Shown: positions 20,006 through 27,789 of the stretch, one piece after another
Position numbering within the stretch: position 1 is the first letter of the stretch
Layout of the letters: every line of letters starts with the position of its first letter
DNA from: a virus
DNA length: 41,980 bases
Reading direction: 5' to 3' (one strand)
IMG/VR virus record: IMGVR_UViG_3300045993_000716
Coordinates: 1-41,980 of that record
Made by a program: the position numbers and the translations under genes
The notes under the pieces: generated by a model
Told to the model about the DNA's origin: nothing
The model's database searches: none
What the model saw: only the letters and a program-made list of their open reading frames with translations

Positions 20006-20503
20006 ATGCGTCGTTGGCTCATTCTTGCTGCATTGTTGACCGCCTGCGGCACCGCCGACCCACCGCCAAATACGAAACTGTTAACCGCAGTTGCGCTTCC
20101 GCCCGTCATTACCGAGGTGCCCACGCCCGTGGCCATGCCCATTCCGACTGAACCGATTGAACCAACGGCTACTCCTGAGCCGACCAGTATCCCGCAACCA
20201 ACGCAAACACCTATCGCCGATACACCCATCCCGACTGCCGAACCTGATGCGACCGAGATCCCGCAACCAACAGCAGTACCGGCACCGACTCAGGTGCCAG
20301 CAGAAACCGGCCCGACGTTTACCAATGATCGTGTTGATCCGCCTTATTACCCTTGCAAGCAAGGGCAGATCAAAGGGAATAATAATTCAAGCATCTTTCA
20401 CGCGCCAGATCAGCGAGATTACTCAAAGACCTATAAAAATGTAACGTGCTTTGACACGGAAGATGCCGCGCTCGCTGCCGGATTCCGCAAAGCCCAACGC
20501 TGA
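20006..20503 (+). CDS. Lipoprotein with Pro/Thr linker and C-terminal sunset-type domain
   Basis: GGA precedes the ATG by 6 bases. The 165-residue protein has a lipoprotein signal with lipobox LTAC, lipidated Cys at 14. A long linker of Pro, Thr, Glu and Ala (residues 30-105) follows. The C-terminal 55 residues hold CKQGQIKGNNNSSIFH, a Tyr-rich centre and CFDTEDAALAAGFRKAQR. That end matches the small 'sunset' domain found at the C-terminus of secreted nucleases and surface proteins. It is likely surface-exposed on the host and made by the lysogen, so a lysogenic-conversion or superinfection role is possible. The linker style is suggestive of Chloroflexota. Confidence 0.75.
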   Translation: MRRWLILAALLTACGTADPPPNTKLLTAVALPPVITEVPTPVAMPIPTEPIEPTATPEPTSIPQPTQTPIADTPIPTAEPDATEIPQPTAVPAPTQVPAETGPTFTNDRVDPPYYPCKQGQIKGNNNSSIFHAPDQRDYSKTYKNVTCFDTEDAALAAGFRKAQR

Positions 20504-20512
20504 CTCCCTCGT

Positions 20513-20528
20513 GTGTACCATGGTACAC
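20513..20528. repeat. Dispersed palindrome, copy 4
   Basis: A perfect GTGTACCATGGTACAC starts 10 bases after the lipoprotein stop, the same kind of position as copies 2 and 5. Confidence 0.9.
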
Positions 20529-20779
20529 TTTTTACGCCGAAACCCCGCCCTGCTCTGGTGCTGCCAAGCTTCCCTGAGCGTCGGACGGGGTTTACCTGAT
20601 TCTACCACACGCCGCAACTTGACAGGCGTGGTAGGATACGGGTGTTCAACACGTCCACTGAACCAAATCGGGCGTGACACCTCGGAGAGACGAGGCCATA
20701 TCGGATTAGCGCTCTAAAGGCGTCCATATCCGGCCAACAACCTTTTTAACTCGGTCGTCAGACTTAAAAATGACACAGG

Positions 20780-20806
20780 CCCGCTTCCACAAGAGGCGGG
20801 TTTTGT
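20780..20806 (+). terminator. Rho-independent terminator, rightward
   Basis: CCCGCTTC (20780-20787) and GAGGCGGG (20793-20800) form an 8-bp stem with one wobble and a 5-base loop, followed by TTTTGTGTT. It ends rightward transcription of the lipoprotein region. On the other strand the same stem could help end the HNH message. Confidence 0.85.
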
Positions 20807-20811
20807 GTTGC

Positions 20812-21246
20812 CTAATGTTGTAACGCTTTCCATGAGACACCGCGCAGTGCCCGGCGCACTGCCGATACGCTACAGTCGAGGTTGCGCATCTCAGTGAGTA
20901 TCTCAGCATTAATCTTGTACACGCGTTTCCCGGCATATCGAGGCCCTCGCCCGGAATTTCGGTTGCGTCCCTTTATCACGCGATCTGCGATATTCTCTAG
21001 TTGTGTGCCAAGCCAGAGATGAGCAGGGTTTACACAGCTCGGGTTATCACAGGAATGACAGACGCACAGCCCGGCAGTAATGGGGCCGTGATATGCTTCA
21101 TATGCAAGGCGATGTGCATAGACGCCCTTCCCGTTGAATGATAATCTGCCGTACCCGGCTAGTCGCGACCCTGTCCAGTTCCAACACTTCGATGCCTCAT
21201 CGATCTGAATGTGTCGCTGAAGCCGTGCTATAATGCGCTCGTTCAT
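20812..21246 (-). CDS. HNH endonuclease (homing type), copy 2
   Basis: AAAGGG lies 5 bases before the ATG at 21246, giving 144 residues. The layout equals that of copy 1: [20 protein letters not shown], then [20 protein letters not shown], then a basic region and a C-terminal HTH-like end. The HNH core shares nearly all residues with the 17802-18290 protein, while the ends differ. It is the only clear leftward gene in this stretch. It has a promoter of its own and a hairpin in its leader. Confidence 0.9.
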   Translation of the reverse strand: MNERIIARLQRHIQIDEASKCWNWTGSRLAGYGRLSFNGKGVYAHRLAYEAYHGPITAGLCVCHSCDNPSCVNPAHLWLGTQLENIADRVIKGRNRNSGRGPRYAGKRVYKINAEILTEMRNLDCSVSAVRRALRGVSWKALQH

Positions 21247-21270
21247 ACAGGCCCTTTCTGTGTGAGCACC

Positions 21271-21300
21271 TAGCTGGTTGCGCAGTAACACAACCAGCTA
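21271..21300. promoter_or_regulatory. Inverted repeat in the HNH leader
   Basis: TAGCTGGTTG (21271-21280) and CAACCAGCTA (21291-21300) are perfect 10-bp arms with a 10-base spacer. They lie between the leftward promoter and the ATG at 21246. An operator or an RNA hairpin. Confidence 0.6.
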
Positions 21301-21315
21301 ATTATTGACACTACT

Positions 21316-21344
21316 ATTATAGCATTTCGGTTTTCTTATTGCAT
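21316..21344 (-). promoter_or_regulatory. Extended -10 promoter for the HNH gene
   Basis: On the minus strand a perfect TATAAT (21321-21316) is preceded by TGC, making an extended -10 box. The -35 region (ATGCAA, 21344-21339, 17 bases away) is poor. Confidence 0.55.
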
Positions 21345-21367
21345 TTCATCTGACAATACCGTAAACT
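21339..21367 (+). promoter_or_regulatory. Candidate rightward promoter of the late operon
   Basis: TTGCAT (21339-21344) and TAAACT (21362-21367) are 17 bases apart. Transcription would start near 21374, at the first bases of the lysin leader hairpin. It is back-to-back with the HNH promoter. No other plausible late promoter was seen before the lysin gene. Confidence 0.45.
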
Positions 21368-21377
21368 GGATGTGCCA

Positions 21378-21416
21378 AGCCTCCCTGAGCTAGTAGCGAT
21401 ACTGGTTTGGGAGGCT
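21378..21416 (+). promoter_or_regulatory. Leader hairpin that hides the lysin ribosome-binding site
   Basis: AGCCTCCC (21378-21385) pairs with GGGAGGCT (21409-21416). The second arm contains GGGAGG, the Shine-Dalgarno for the TTG start at 21423. The fold would hide that site. ATTGTTTT follows the stem, so a terminator or attenuator is an alternative reading. Confidence 0.55.
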
Positions 21417-21422
21417 ATTGTT

Positions 21423-22733
21423 TTGCCAAGCATCGACACGACCAGCTACCATAGCTCCAACAGCGATCCACGAACCACTGCTATCAATTGCCTGGTGCTG
21501 CATCATGGCGCTGGCACCCGCAAGAGCGATCTGGCCACGTTGTGTAGTGCGAGTAGCCGTGTCTCCGCACACTACTATGTGTGCAGGGACGGAACCATTT
21601 ATCAACTCGTGCCGGATAGCCGTGTCGCGTGGCACGCCGGCGTGAGTGCGCTGAATGGCCGCACGGATTGCAACGAATTCTCCCTCGGCATCGAAACCGA
21701 ACATACCACCGATCCCAAGGCCGGACCAGTGCATCACGATTGGCCACAAGCCCAACTTGCCAGCCTCGCCTGGTTATGCCAGATCAAAATGGCGCAGTAC
21801 GGCATTCCGACCAACCGGATTGTCTCGCATCGCGCCGTGGCGTTGCCAATTGGCCGCAAAACGGATCCGCACGATCCGCCGCTGGGGCCAGAACCCGCCT
21901 TTCGCGCCTGGGCCGATAGCCTTGCGATACCCCCACGAACGAGCCTACCGCTACATGGCTGCGTCCTCACGCATACCGACACACTCGATAGTCTTGAGCA
22001 AAAGATCATGGCTGGCCAGCACACCACGCTCAAGCTCATCAGTAGCTGGGGTTTGCCTGCGCCGTGGGCGCTCGACAGTAGGGCTAGGGCCTGTGCGCTG
22101 ACGAATACCACGGTGGTACGCACGCAGGCGGGCGATCCGAGTTGTGGCCACCCCTATCTGCATGTTGAAGAGGTGGTATCTGAGATCGCGCCCTGGTACG
22201 CGATCCGTCGCCACAACCTGTTCATCGAACTCGGCAACGAGCCGAATGCAGATGCCAGTATCGATCCGGCGGGCTATGCGTGGCATCTCACCCAAGCGAT
22301 TGCCGCCTGTCGGGCATCCTTTCCACTTGCTAAACTGATTGCCCCGGCGCTCATCTTGGATCGGGGTGCCCCTGAGCATTGGCTGAGCACGTCCGAATTT
22401 GCGAATGCTATTAAGCGTTGCGACCTGCTTGGCGTCCATGTCTATGCCTACCGGGCCTTCGATGATACTGGCCAACTGGCCCAGGCCAATCGGCTGTATG
22501 CGCCATTCGTGCAGCCCTTAGCCCTGACTGAATACGGCATCAATGCCAATGACATCGCCGATAGCGCCAAGGGGAGCGCCTATGCGCGCCTGGTGCAAAC
22601 CTTGCCAAGCCGCTGTGCACTGGCCACCTATTACCACACCGACGAAAGCACGGTGCTGAGCCTGAACGATGCCGCCTATGCGCTCGATTTGAGCGGCGAT
22701 ATTGCGTATGGTAAAGCCATCGGAGGCGTATGA
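21423..22733 (+). CDS. Endolysin: N-acetylmuramoyl-L-alanine amidase plus glycoside-hydrolase-like domain
   Basis: I choose the TTG at 21423 because GGGAGG is 6-7 bases upstream; an in-frame GTG at 21372 is possible. The 436-residue protein begins with an Amidase_2/PGRP domain (residues 20-165): CLVLHHGAG with zinc His, SAHYYVCRDGTIYQLV, WHAGVS, LGIETEH, VSHRAV with His 136, and KTDP. The C-terminal half (200-430) resembles a TIM-barrel glycoside hydrolase. IELGNEPN has a Glu where clan GH-A enzymes carry the acid/base, and LTEYG has one where they carry the nucleophile. It should cut peptidoglycan at two kinds of bond. It opens the late operon and overlaps the next gene as ATGA. Confidence 0.85.
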   Translation: MPSIDTTSYHSSNSDPRTTAINCLVLHHGAGTRKSDLATLCSASSRVSAHYYVCRDGTIYQLVPDSRVAWHAGVSALNGRTDCNEFSLGIETEHTTDPKAGPVHHDWPQAQLASLAWLCQIKMAQYGIPTNRIVSHRAVALPIGRKTDPHDPPLGPEPAFRAWADSLAIPPRTSLPLHGCVLTHTDTLDSLEQKIMAGQHTTLKLISSWGLPAPWALDSRARACALTNTTVVRTQAGDPSCGHPYLHVEEVVSEIAPWYAIRRHNLFIELGNEPNADASIDPAGYAWHLTQAIAACRASFPLAKLIAPALILDRGAPEHWLSTSEFANAIKRCDLLGVHVYAYRAFDDTGQLAQANRLYAPFVQPLALTEYGINANDIADSAKGSAYARLVQTLPSRCALATYYHTDESTVLSLNDAAYALDLSGDIAYGKAIGGV

Positions 22734-23032
22734 CCCCATCACGTGACCGACTCAGCCGTAGTCAGGAGTTATATCTGGCGGCCATGGAAAACAATCAGTC
22801 GGCGCTCGTCGATCGTATTACGGCGATGCTCGCGCCGATACAACTGCACGTTGAGGAATTGACCGTGATGATTACGGCTATCCAGCGGCAGATCGACCAA
22901 CTCCACGAACGACAGGAGGCCATGGAGCGCGATAGCGCGCAACTGGCGCAAATTCTGGCGAATCAGGAGGAAAAGCGGCTGATGCTGACAACAATCGATG
23001 AACGATTGAATCGCCTGGAGCGCAGCGCCTGA
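22730..23032 (+). CDS. Coiled-coil protein next to the lysin
   Basis: GGAGG precedes the ATG, which overlaps the lysin stop. The 100-residue product is a continuous helix with heptads (LVDRITAMLAPIQLHVEELT, then Gln/Glu/Leu repeats). There is no membrane segment. Together with the next gene it may form a lysis-accessory pair. Family not recognised. Confidence 0.6.
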   Translation: MTPSRDRLSRSQELYLAAMENNQSALVDRITAMLAPIQLHVEELTVMITAIQRQIDQLHERQEAMERDSAQLAQILANQEEKRLMLTTIDERLNRLERSA

Positions 23033-23445
23033 TGGCCAATGAGATCGCCGAATTTGAGCGACGGCGCTACGTGGAACTGCTGAAGCAGCAGGCGATTACC
23101 GGCTACAGCACCGAGCCAGCGATCTTGTTGGAGATTGCTGACTTGCGCCAGAAATACGGGCCGATTTCCACCGATGGCCAGACGTATGGCGGAAACGAAC
23201 GTCGCAACGGCAAGAATCTGCAACTCGATTTCGAGCTGCTCATGGCCACGGTCAGTAGCGTGGTGTATCGCGTGAACAATGTCGAGCAGCTCGCACAGGA
23301 AACGCAGCAGACGATCAAGGAGATTCGCGCCGACATGCAGCGCGATATCACAATGAAGTTGCGGATCGCCTACATCGTTGGGACAGTCGCCGTGCTGGCA
23401 TTGATCGGCCTCATGATCGAAGTGGCACACAGCGGCCTTCGGTAA
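23032..23445 (+). CDS. Coiled-coil protein with C-terminal membrane anchor, possible holin-associated protein
   Basis: The start overlaps the upstream stop as TGATG. The 137-residue protein has a helical N-terminal half and a coiled-coil near 75-105 (VSSVVYRVNNVEQLAQETQQ). One transmembrane helix lies at about 113-132 (YIVGTVAVLALIGLMIEVA), near the end. This resembles the layout of XhlA/hemolysin-type phage lysis proteins. Lysis is inferred from this and from its place two genes after the lysin. Confidence 0.6.
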   Translation: MANEIAEFERRRYVELLKQQAITGYSTEPAILLEIADLRQKYGPISTDGQTYGGNERRNGKNLQLDFELLMATVSSVVYRVNNVEQLAQETQQTIKEIRADMQRDITMKLRIAYIVGTVAVLALIGLMIEVAHSGLR

Positions 23446-23466
23446 CGTTATTGGGATTTCTAAACG

Positions 23467-23934
23467 ATGGGCAAATTTACCAAAGGTAACCCAGGCGGGC
23501 CAGGACGCCCGAAAACCAGCGTCAAGCACGCCGCGCCAATTGCGAAGGCCGAAAAGCAGATCGCAGACCGGCTGCCGAGTCTGATTGAGAATATGCTGGC
23601 GCTGGCCAGCGGCGGCTATGAGCGTGTGGAAGAGGAATACGCCCCGGCTGGCTCGCTCTACATTGGCTCCGGCGATAAAGCACAGAAAATGTATCCTGAG
23701 CTGCCAGCAGACGAATTGGTACTGGTGAAACGCAAAGTAAGCATTGCCGACAAGGACCGCGCCGCCAACGAGTATCTCATCAATCGCATTCTGGGCAAGC
23801 CAACCGAACGACAGGAGCACAGCGGGCCGGATGGCGCGCCAATCCCAGTCGGCTTCGGCCAGATGCTGAATCGCGTGTATGGGGATGATGACCGTAACAG
23901 CGAACCAACAATCGAGGCAGAGTCAGGCGAGTAG
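23467..23934 (+). CDS. Terminase small subunit-like protein
   Basis: The 155-residue protein starts MGKFTKGNPGGPGRPKTSVK. This basic Gly/Pro motif is frequent at the N-terminus of phage small terminases and DUF5681 proteins. A helical centre and RAANEYLINRILGKPTERQE follow. It overlaps the large subunit by 56 bases. It should recognise DNA for packaging. Confidence 0.75.
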   Translation: MGKFTKGNPGGPGRPKTSVKHAAPIAKAEKQIADRLPSLIENMLALASGGYERVEEEYAPAGSLYIGSGDKAQKMYPELPADELVLVKRKVSIADKDRAANEYLINRILGKPTERQEHSGPDGAPIPVGFGQMLNRVYGDDDRNSEPTIEAESGE

Positions 23935-25321
23935 CCTGGAGCGCTACGCTCGTGCGGCGCGTGCTGCCGGGTGCCCCGCCGATCAGGTGCGGCGGTTTGT
24001 GGCGGGCCAGTATGTGGCCCAACCCAAGCAGTTGCTGTTCCATGCCGCAGCGCGGGCCTGCGATGCGACTGGCGGCCCTGGGGAGGTCGGCTTCGGTGGC
24101 GCACGCGGCCCTGGCAAGTCGCATGCGATGCTGGCGCAGATTGGCCTCGACGATTGCCAACGCCAACCAGGGTTAAAGGCGCTGATTCTGCGCAAAGTGG
24201 GCAAAGCGGTGCGCGAGTCGGTCAAGGACATGATCCCGCGTATCTTTCACACCACGCCACACAGCTTCAATCGCTCCGATGGCACCATTGAATTCGTCAA
24301 TGGTAGCCGCATCATCCTCGGCCACTACAAAGACGAGAAGGATGTCGATAACTATTTGGGCCTGGAATACGACGTGATTGGGATCGAGGAAGCCACAACC
24401 CTGAGTGCGAAAAAGGATGAGATTATCGGCACGTGTCTCCGCACGAGCAAGCCCAACTGGCGACCGCGCAAGTACTCAACCACCAATCCGGGCGGCATCG
24501 GACATCAATACTACAAGAAGCGCTTTATCGATCCCTTCCGGCACAACTGCGAAACCCGTACCCGCTTCATCCCGGCCACCAGCCAGGATAATCGCTTCCT
24601 CAATCCCGAATATCGCGCCACCTTAGATCGGCTGATCGGCTGGATGCTGAAGGCCTGGCGCGATGGCGATTGGGACATTGCGGCGGGGCAGTTCTTCACC
24701 AACTGGAGTGAGTCGCTGCATGTGATTGATCGCGTCGCCATTGGCGTTGATTGGCCGGTCTGGCTCTCGTTCGACTATGGCTACAATCACTGGACGGTGG
24801 CGCATCTGCTGACCCAAACGAACGACGGCGTCATTATTGTGGTTGATGAGCACGCCGCACGCCGCACGCAGATCGCCACGCACATCGAGATGATGAATGT
24901 GATGCTGCAACGGAATATGATCGCCAAGGATCGACTATCAGCGCTGGTGGCTGGGCACGACATCTTCAGTCAGGACAAAAACGGCAAAACGATTGCTGAT
25001 GATTACGCCAGCGGTGGGTATCGCTTCACGCCCGCCGCGATCAGCCGCATCAACGGCGCGCAAGAACTGACCACGCGCTTGGGCGAATTACCCAAGCTTG
25101 CGCCAACCCTGAAGATTATGCGCCGCTGTGTGCAGTTGATTGAGTGTCTGCCGAACCTCCAACACGATCCCGACCGACCGGAAGATGTGTTGAAAGTCGA
25201 TTGCGATCCCGATACGGGCGATGGCGGCGATGATGCCTATGATAGTTGTCGGTATGGGGTGATGAGCAAGCCCACCATCATTCGTCGCACCCAGTCGCCA
25301 CTGGGCGATTATCGAGGCTGA
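23879..25321 (+). CDS. terL: Terminase large subunit
   Basis: The frame allows ATG starts at 23879, 23885 and 23888; no clear binding site chooses between them, and translation is probably coupled to the small subunit. The 480-residue product has Walker A GGARGPGKS (73-81) and Walker B VIGIEEAT (165-172). A TTNPGG motif near 202 is the coupling motif. The nuclease has Asp residues in LSFDYGYNHW and GDDAYDSCRYG. It is the ATP-driven packaging motor and headful or site-specific nuclease, working at the portal. Confidence 0.95.
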   Translation: MGMMTVTANQQSRQSQASSLERYARAARAAGCPADQVRRFVAGQYVAQPKQLLFHAAARACDATGGPGEVGFGGARGPGKSHAMLAQIGLDDCQRQPGLKALILRKVGKAVRESVKDMIPRIFHTTPHSFNRSDGTIEFVNGSRIILGHYKDEKDVDNYLGLEYDVIGIEEATTLSAKKDEIIGTCLRTSKPNWRPRKYSTTNPGGIGHQYYKKRFIDPFRHNCETRTRFIPATSQDNRFLNPEYRATLDRLIGWMLKAWRDGDWDIAAGQFFTNWSESLHVIDRVAIGVDWPVWLSFDYGYNHWTVAHLLTQTNDGVIIVVDEHAARRTQIATHIEMMNVMLQRNMIAKDRLSALVAGHDIFSQDKNGKTIADDYASGGYRFTPAAISRINGAQELTTRLGELPKLAPTLKIMRRCVQLIECLPNLQHDPDRPEDVLKVDCDPDTGDGGDDAYDSCRYGVMSKPTIIRRTQSPLGDYRG

Positions 25322-25324
25322 ACA

Positions 25325-26872
25325 ATGGGACTATGGAGTAGCTTTATGGTGGCAAGTCGTGCTTTTCTGGCCGCGTTCCGTGAGCAGTACATGCAGGCCG
25401 ATCCTGCCGAACCGGAATTAGCGGATTTCATCACCCCCCAAGCCCGACGCTTGCGCTACGCCTTGCTGTGGAGCGCCTTCGACAACACGATCTATCGCGA
25501 CATCCACCGCTTCGCGCGCACACACCGCGCCGCCTTTGGCCTGTACAAATATGTGCGCGCTATCCACAACCCGGCCTACCGCCTCGGCGAGTACTACGCC
25601 ACGCACCTCCATGGCGGATCACTCGCCATTGCTGCCGATGGCGGAGCGGCCAACAGTGGCGCGATCCCGATTGATACCGAGCACGCTGCGTTACGCCTCG
25701 CGATTGCCACGCTGTGGCGCGACTCGCGGATGTCGGCAGTGAAATCGCTCTACGGGCGCTTCGGGGCCGTGCTTGGCGATGTGTGCTTGGCCATCGTCGA
25801 TGATCCGCTCCGCCAGCAGGTGCAGATCCATGTGCGCCATCCGGGCGCATACACCGCCATCTACCGCGATGCCATGGGCAACGTGAAGGGCTACCAACTC
25901 GATGAGCAGCGACTCGATCCGCGCCCTGGCGCACGCGATGGCGCGATTGTGGACTATACCGAGATCGTGGGGCGCGATGGCGATCTGGTCACTTACCAGA
26001 CGCTACTGAACCGCGTTCCCTACGCTTGGAATGGTGTGGCCGCGACATGGAGCGAGCCGTATGGCTTTGTACCGCTGGTTGCGGTACAGCACATTGATGT
26101 GGGCTTGGGCTATGGCTACTCAGAACTGCTGGCCGGACTGCCAAAAATGCGCGAGGTCGATGACATTGCCAGCAAACTCCATGATCAGATTCGGAAATCC
26201 GTCGATGCGCCGTGGCTGTTTACCGGTGTCACGGGCGGTACGAACGCCGATCCATCCAGCGACACGACGGCCAGTCCGGCCAAGGGCCGCGAAGAGATCC
26301 CGGCGCTCTACGGCCCGATTGGCGCAAGCGCCCAGGCCCTGGTGGCTCCGCTGGACATCGGGGCCGTCAATGAGCGCATTGGCGGCATTGTGACCGAGCT
26401 TGAGCGCGACTACCCCGAGCTGCGCGCCGACATTGCGAGTGCAAGCGGCGATGCGAGTGGCCGGGCGCTGCGCGTGGCGCGGCAGGCGGTCTCGACCAAG
26501 GTGAATGAGCGCCGCGTTGGCTATGATGACGGCCTGGTGCGAGCACATCAGATGGCCATTGCCATTGGCGGCATGCGCAAATACCCCGGCTATGCGGGCT
26601 ACAGCCTCGACAGCTACGCCCGTGGCGATCTCGACCATCGTATCAGTGAGCGACCTGTGTATGCGCCTGACCCGCTCGATACCATTGAAATCAGCGCGGC
26701 ATTCTGGGCAGCCGCCAGCGCTGCAAAAGCCGCAGCCGGATCGTTGGGACTAGCACAGTACCTCGAAGATGCTGGGTGGGACGCGGCCAAGATCGCCGCA
26801 CTGCTGATCGCCGATTCCACGCCCATTGTTTCGCCGCCTGCCGTGCCGACTGACCCACAGAGGACGCCATGA
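25325..26872 (+). CDS. Portal protein
   Basis: This 515-residue protein follows the large terminase by 3 bases. The pattern fits SPP1-type or HK97-type portals: an N-terminal helical region, a strand-rich clip/wing region, PLVAVQHIDVGLGYGYSELL, then MREVDDIASKLHDQIRKSVD in the stem and a long C-terminal helical crown (SGDASGRALRVARQAVSTKV). It forms the dodecameric channel in the capsid vertex. The call rests on position, length and helix layout. Confidence 0.85.
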   Translation: MGLWSSFMVASRAFLAAFREQYMQADPAEPELADFITPQARRLRYALLWSAFDNTIYRDIHRFARTHRAAFGLYKYVRAIHNPAYRLGEYYATHLHGGSLAIAADGGAANSGAIPIDTEHAALRLAIATLWRDSRMSAVKSLYGRFGAVLGDVCLAIVDDPLRQQVQIHVRHPGAYTAIYRDAMGNVKGYQLDEQRLDPRPGARDGAIVDYTEIVGRDGDLVTYQTLLNRVPYAWNGVAATWSEPYGFVPLVAVQHIDVGLGYGYSELLAGLPKMREVDDIASKLHDQIRKSVDAPWLFTGVTGGTNADPSSDTTASPAKGREEIPALYGPIGASAQALVAPLDIGAVNERIGGIVTELERDYPELRADIASASGDASGRALRVARQAVSTKVNERRVGYDDGLVRAHQMAIAIGGMRKYPGYAGYSLDSYARGDLDHRISERPVYAPDPLDTIEISAAFWAAASAAKAAAGSLGLAQYLEDAGWDAAKIAALLIADSTPIVSPPAVPTDPQRTP

Positions 26873-27060
26873 CGCCAACGCTCGCTGATTTGCTGTTGCG
26901 CGATCCTGAGCACCCCGAGGTGCGGCGGTTGCTGGAGTTGCGCTATCGTCAGGTGTGCGCCGAACGTGACATGCTCATGCAGATCTTGAAGCTTGCGACA
27001 CCGCGTCGTGAACGCGATCAGAGCACCTACGATCAGCGGAGGCAGAAGATTGACGGATAG
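26869..27060 (+). CDS. Small hypothetical protein after the portal
   Basis: A 63-residue charged helical protein whose ATG overlaps the portal stop (ATGA). It is rich in Arg, Glu and Leu (VRRLLELRYRQVCAERDMLM). Family unknown. It is the last gene before the hairpin terminator at 27107-27150. Confidence 0.6.
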   Translation: MTPTLADLLLRDPEHPEVRRLLELRYRQVCAERDMLMQILKLATPRRERDQSTYDQRRQKIDG

Positions 27061-27106
27061 CGTATACTAGGCGTAATTGCATATTTGTGACCCGCCCTGG
27101 TAGCAG

Positions 27107-27150
27107 GCCCGGTACATCGTCTCTCTGGAGGCGTGTACCGGGCTTTTTGT
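27107..27150 (+). terminator. Rho-independent terminator between portal and scaffold genes
   Basis: GCCCGGTACA (27107-27116) and TGTACCGGGC (27134-27143) form a perfect 10-bp stem with a 17-base loop, followed by TTTTTGT. It lies inside the late operon, so it may set the ratio of packaging to capsid proteins or be overcome by antitermination. Confidence 0.8.
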
Positions 27151-27202
27151 ATTTCACGCCCACGTGAGCGGCAATCACGGGCGATCAGAAAAGGACGATG
27201 GT

Positions 27203-27778
27203 ATGCTTCGGGGATTTCTCACCGCCAAGCGGTTCGCCGCTGATACCGATCTTACGCCCGCAACCGGCGCGACGCCAATCACGGAACCCGCAACCGGGGC
27301 GGTCACACCGCCGAACGGGGATGTCGCATTTACGCAGGCCGACGTAGACCGGATTGTGGAACAGCGCCTGAGCCGCGCCAAAACCAAGGCGGAAGCCGAC
27401 GCTGCCAAGGTCAAGGCCGACGCGGAGCAACGAGCACTGACTGAACAAGGCGAGTGGAAAACCCTGGCCGAACAGCGCGCCGCCCGATTAGCGGAACTTG
27501 AACCGCTGACCAAGCAAGTTGAAACTGCCAAGGAAGAGGCCGATCGGTATCGTAAGGCCATCGCCAAGTATGCCGATGATGCCAAGAAGGCCGTTCCCGA
27601 GCATGTGCGCGCCCTGCTCGATAAACTCGACCCGATTGACCAACTTGATTGGCTGGCAACTAATGCCGCCGCACTCACCCAAGCGACGGCGGTTGGCACG
27701 CCACGCACGGCACTGGGTACGAATAAGCCCGTTCTGCCTGCTGCTGCTGAGCCTCCGCGCCGGGTGGTTAAACTCTAA
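27203..27778 (+). CDS. Scaffolding-type protein
   Basis: AGGA lies about 8 bases before the ATG at 27203, giving 191 residues; the frame is open to 27164. A disordered N-terminus (Thr/Pro/Ala) precedes a long charged coiled-coil from about 50 to 135 (VDRIVEQRLSRAKTKAEADA and following). A short C-terminal helix and basic end complete it. This is the usual form of capsid scaffold proteins (DUF4355-like). Its place before the capsid genes agrees. Confidence 0.75.
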   Translation: MLRGFLTAKRFAADTDLTPATGATPITEPATGAVTPPNGDVAFTQADVDRIVEQRLSRAKTKAEADAAKVKADAEQRALTEQGEWKTLAEQRAARLAELEPLTKQVETAKEEADRYRKAIAKYADDAKKAVPEHVRALLDKLDPIDQLDWLATNAAALTQATAVGTPRTALGTNKPVLPAAAEPPRRVVKL

Positions 27779-27789
27779 ACTCTAAAGAT

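Larger units (their letters stand above)
20504..20811. other. 308-bp non-coding stretch with several hairpins
   Basis: No convincing gene was found between the lipoprotein stop and the HNH stop. It holds the palindrome at 20513-20528, a long-range stem (20540-20547/20586-20593, AAACCCCG/CGGGGTTT) and an imperfect stem near 20602-20637 built on CTACCACGCC. It also has a small CCTCG/CGAGG hairpin near 20680-20696 and the terminator at 20780-20804. I tested for a tRNA and found no T-arm or acceptor pairing. A small RNA ending at the terminator is possible. Confidence 0.5.

Noticed and set aside
20600-20740. A tRNA in the non-coding stretch
   Set aside because: There is no T-arm sequence, no acceptor pairing and no plausible anticodon stem.
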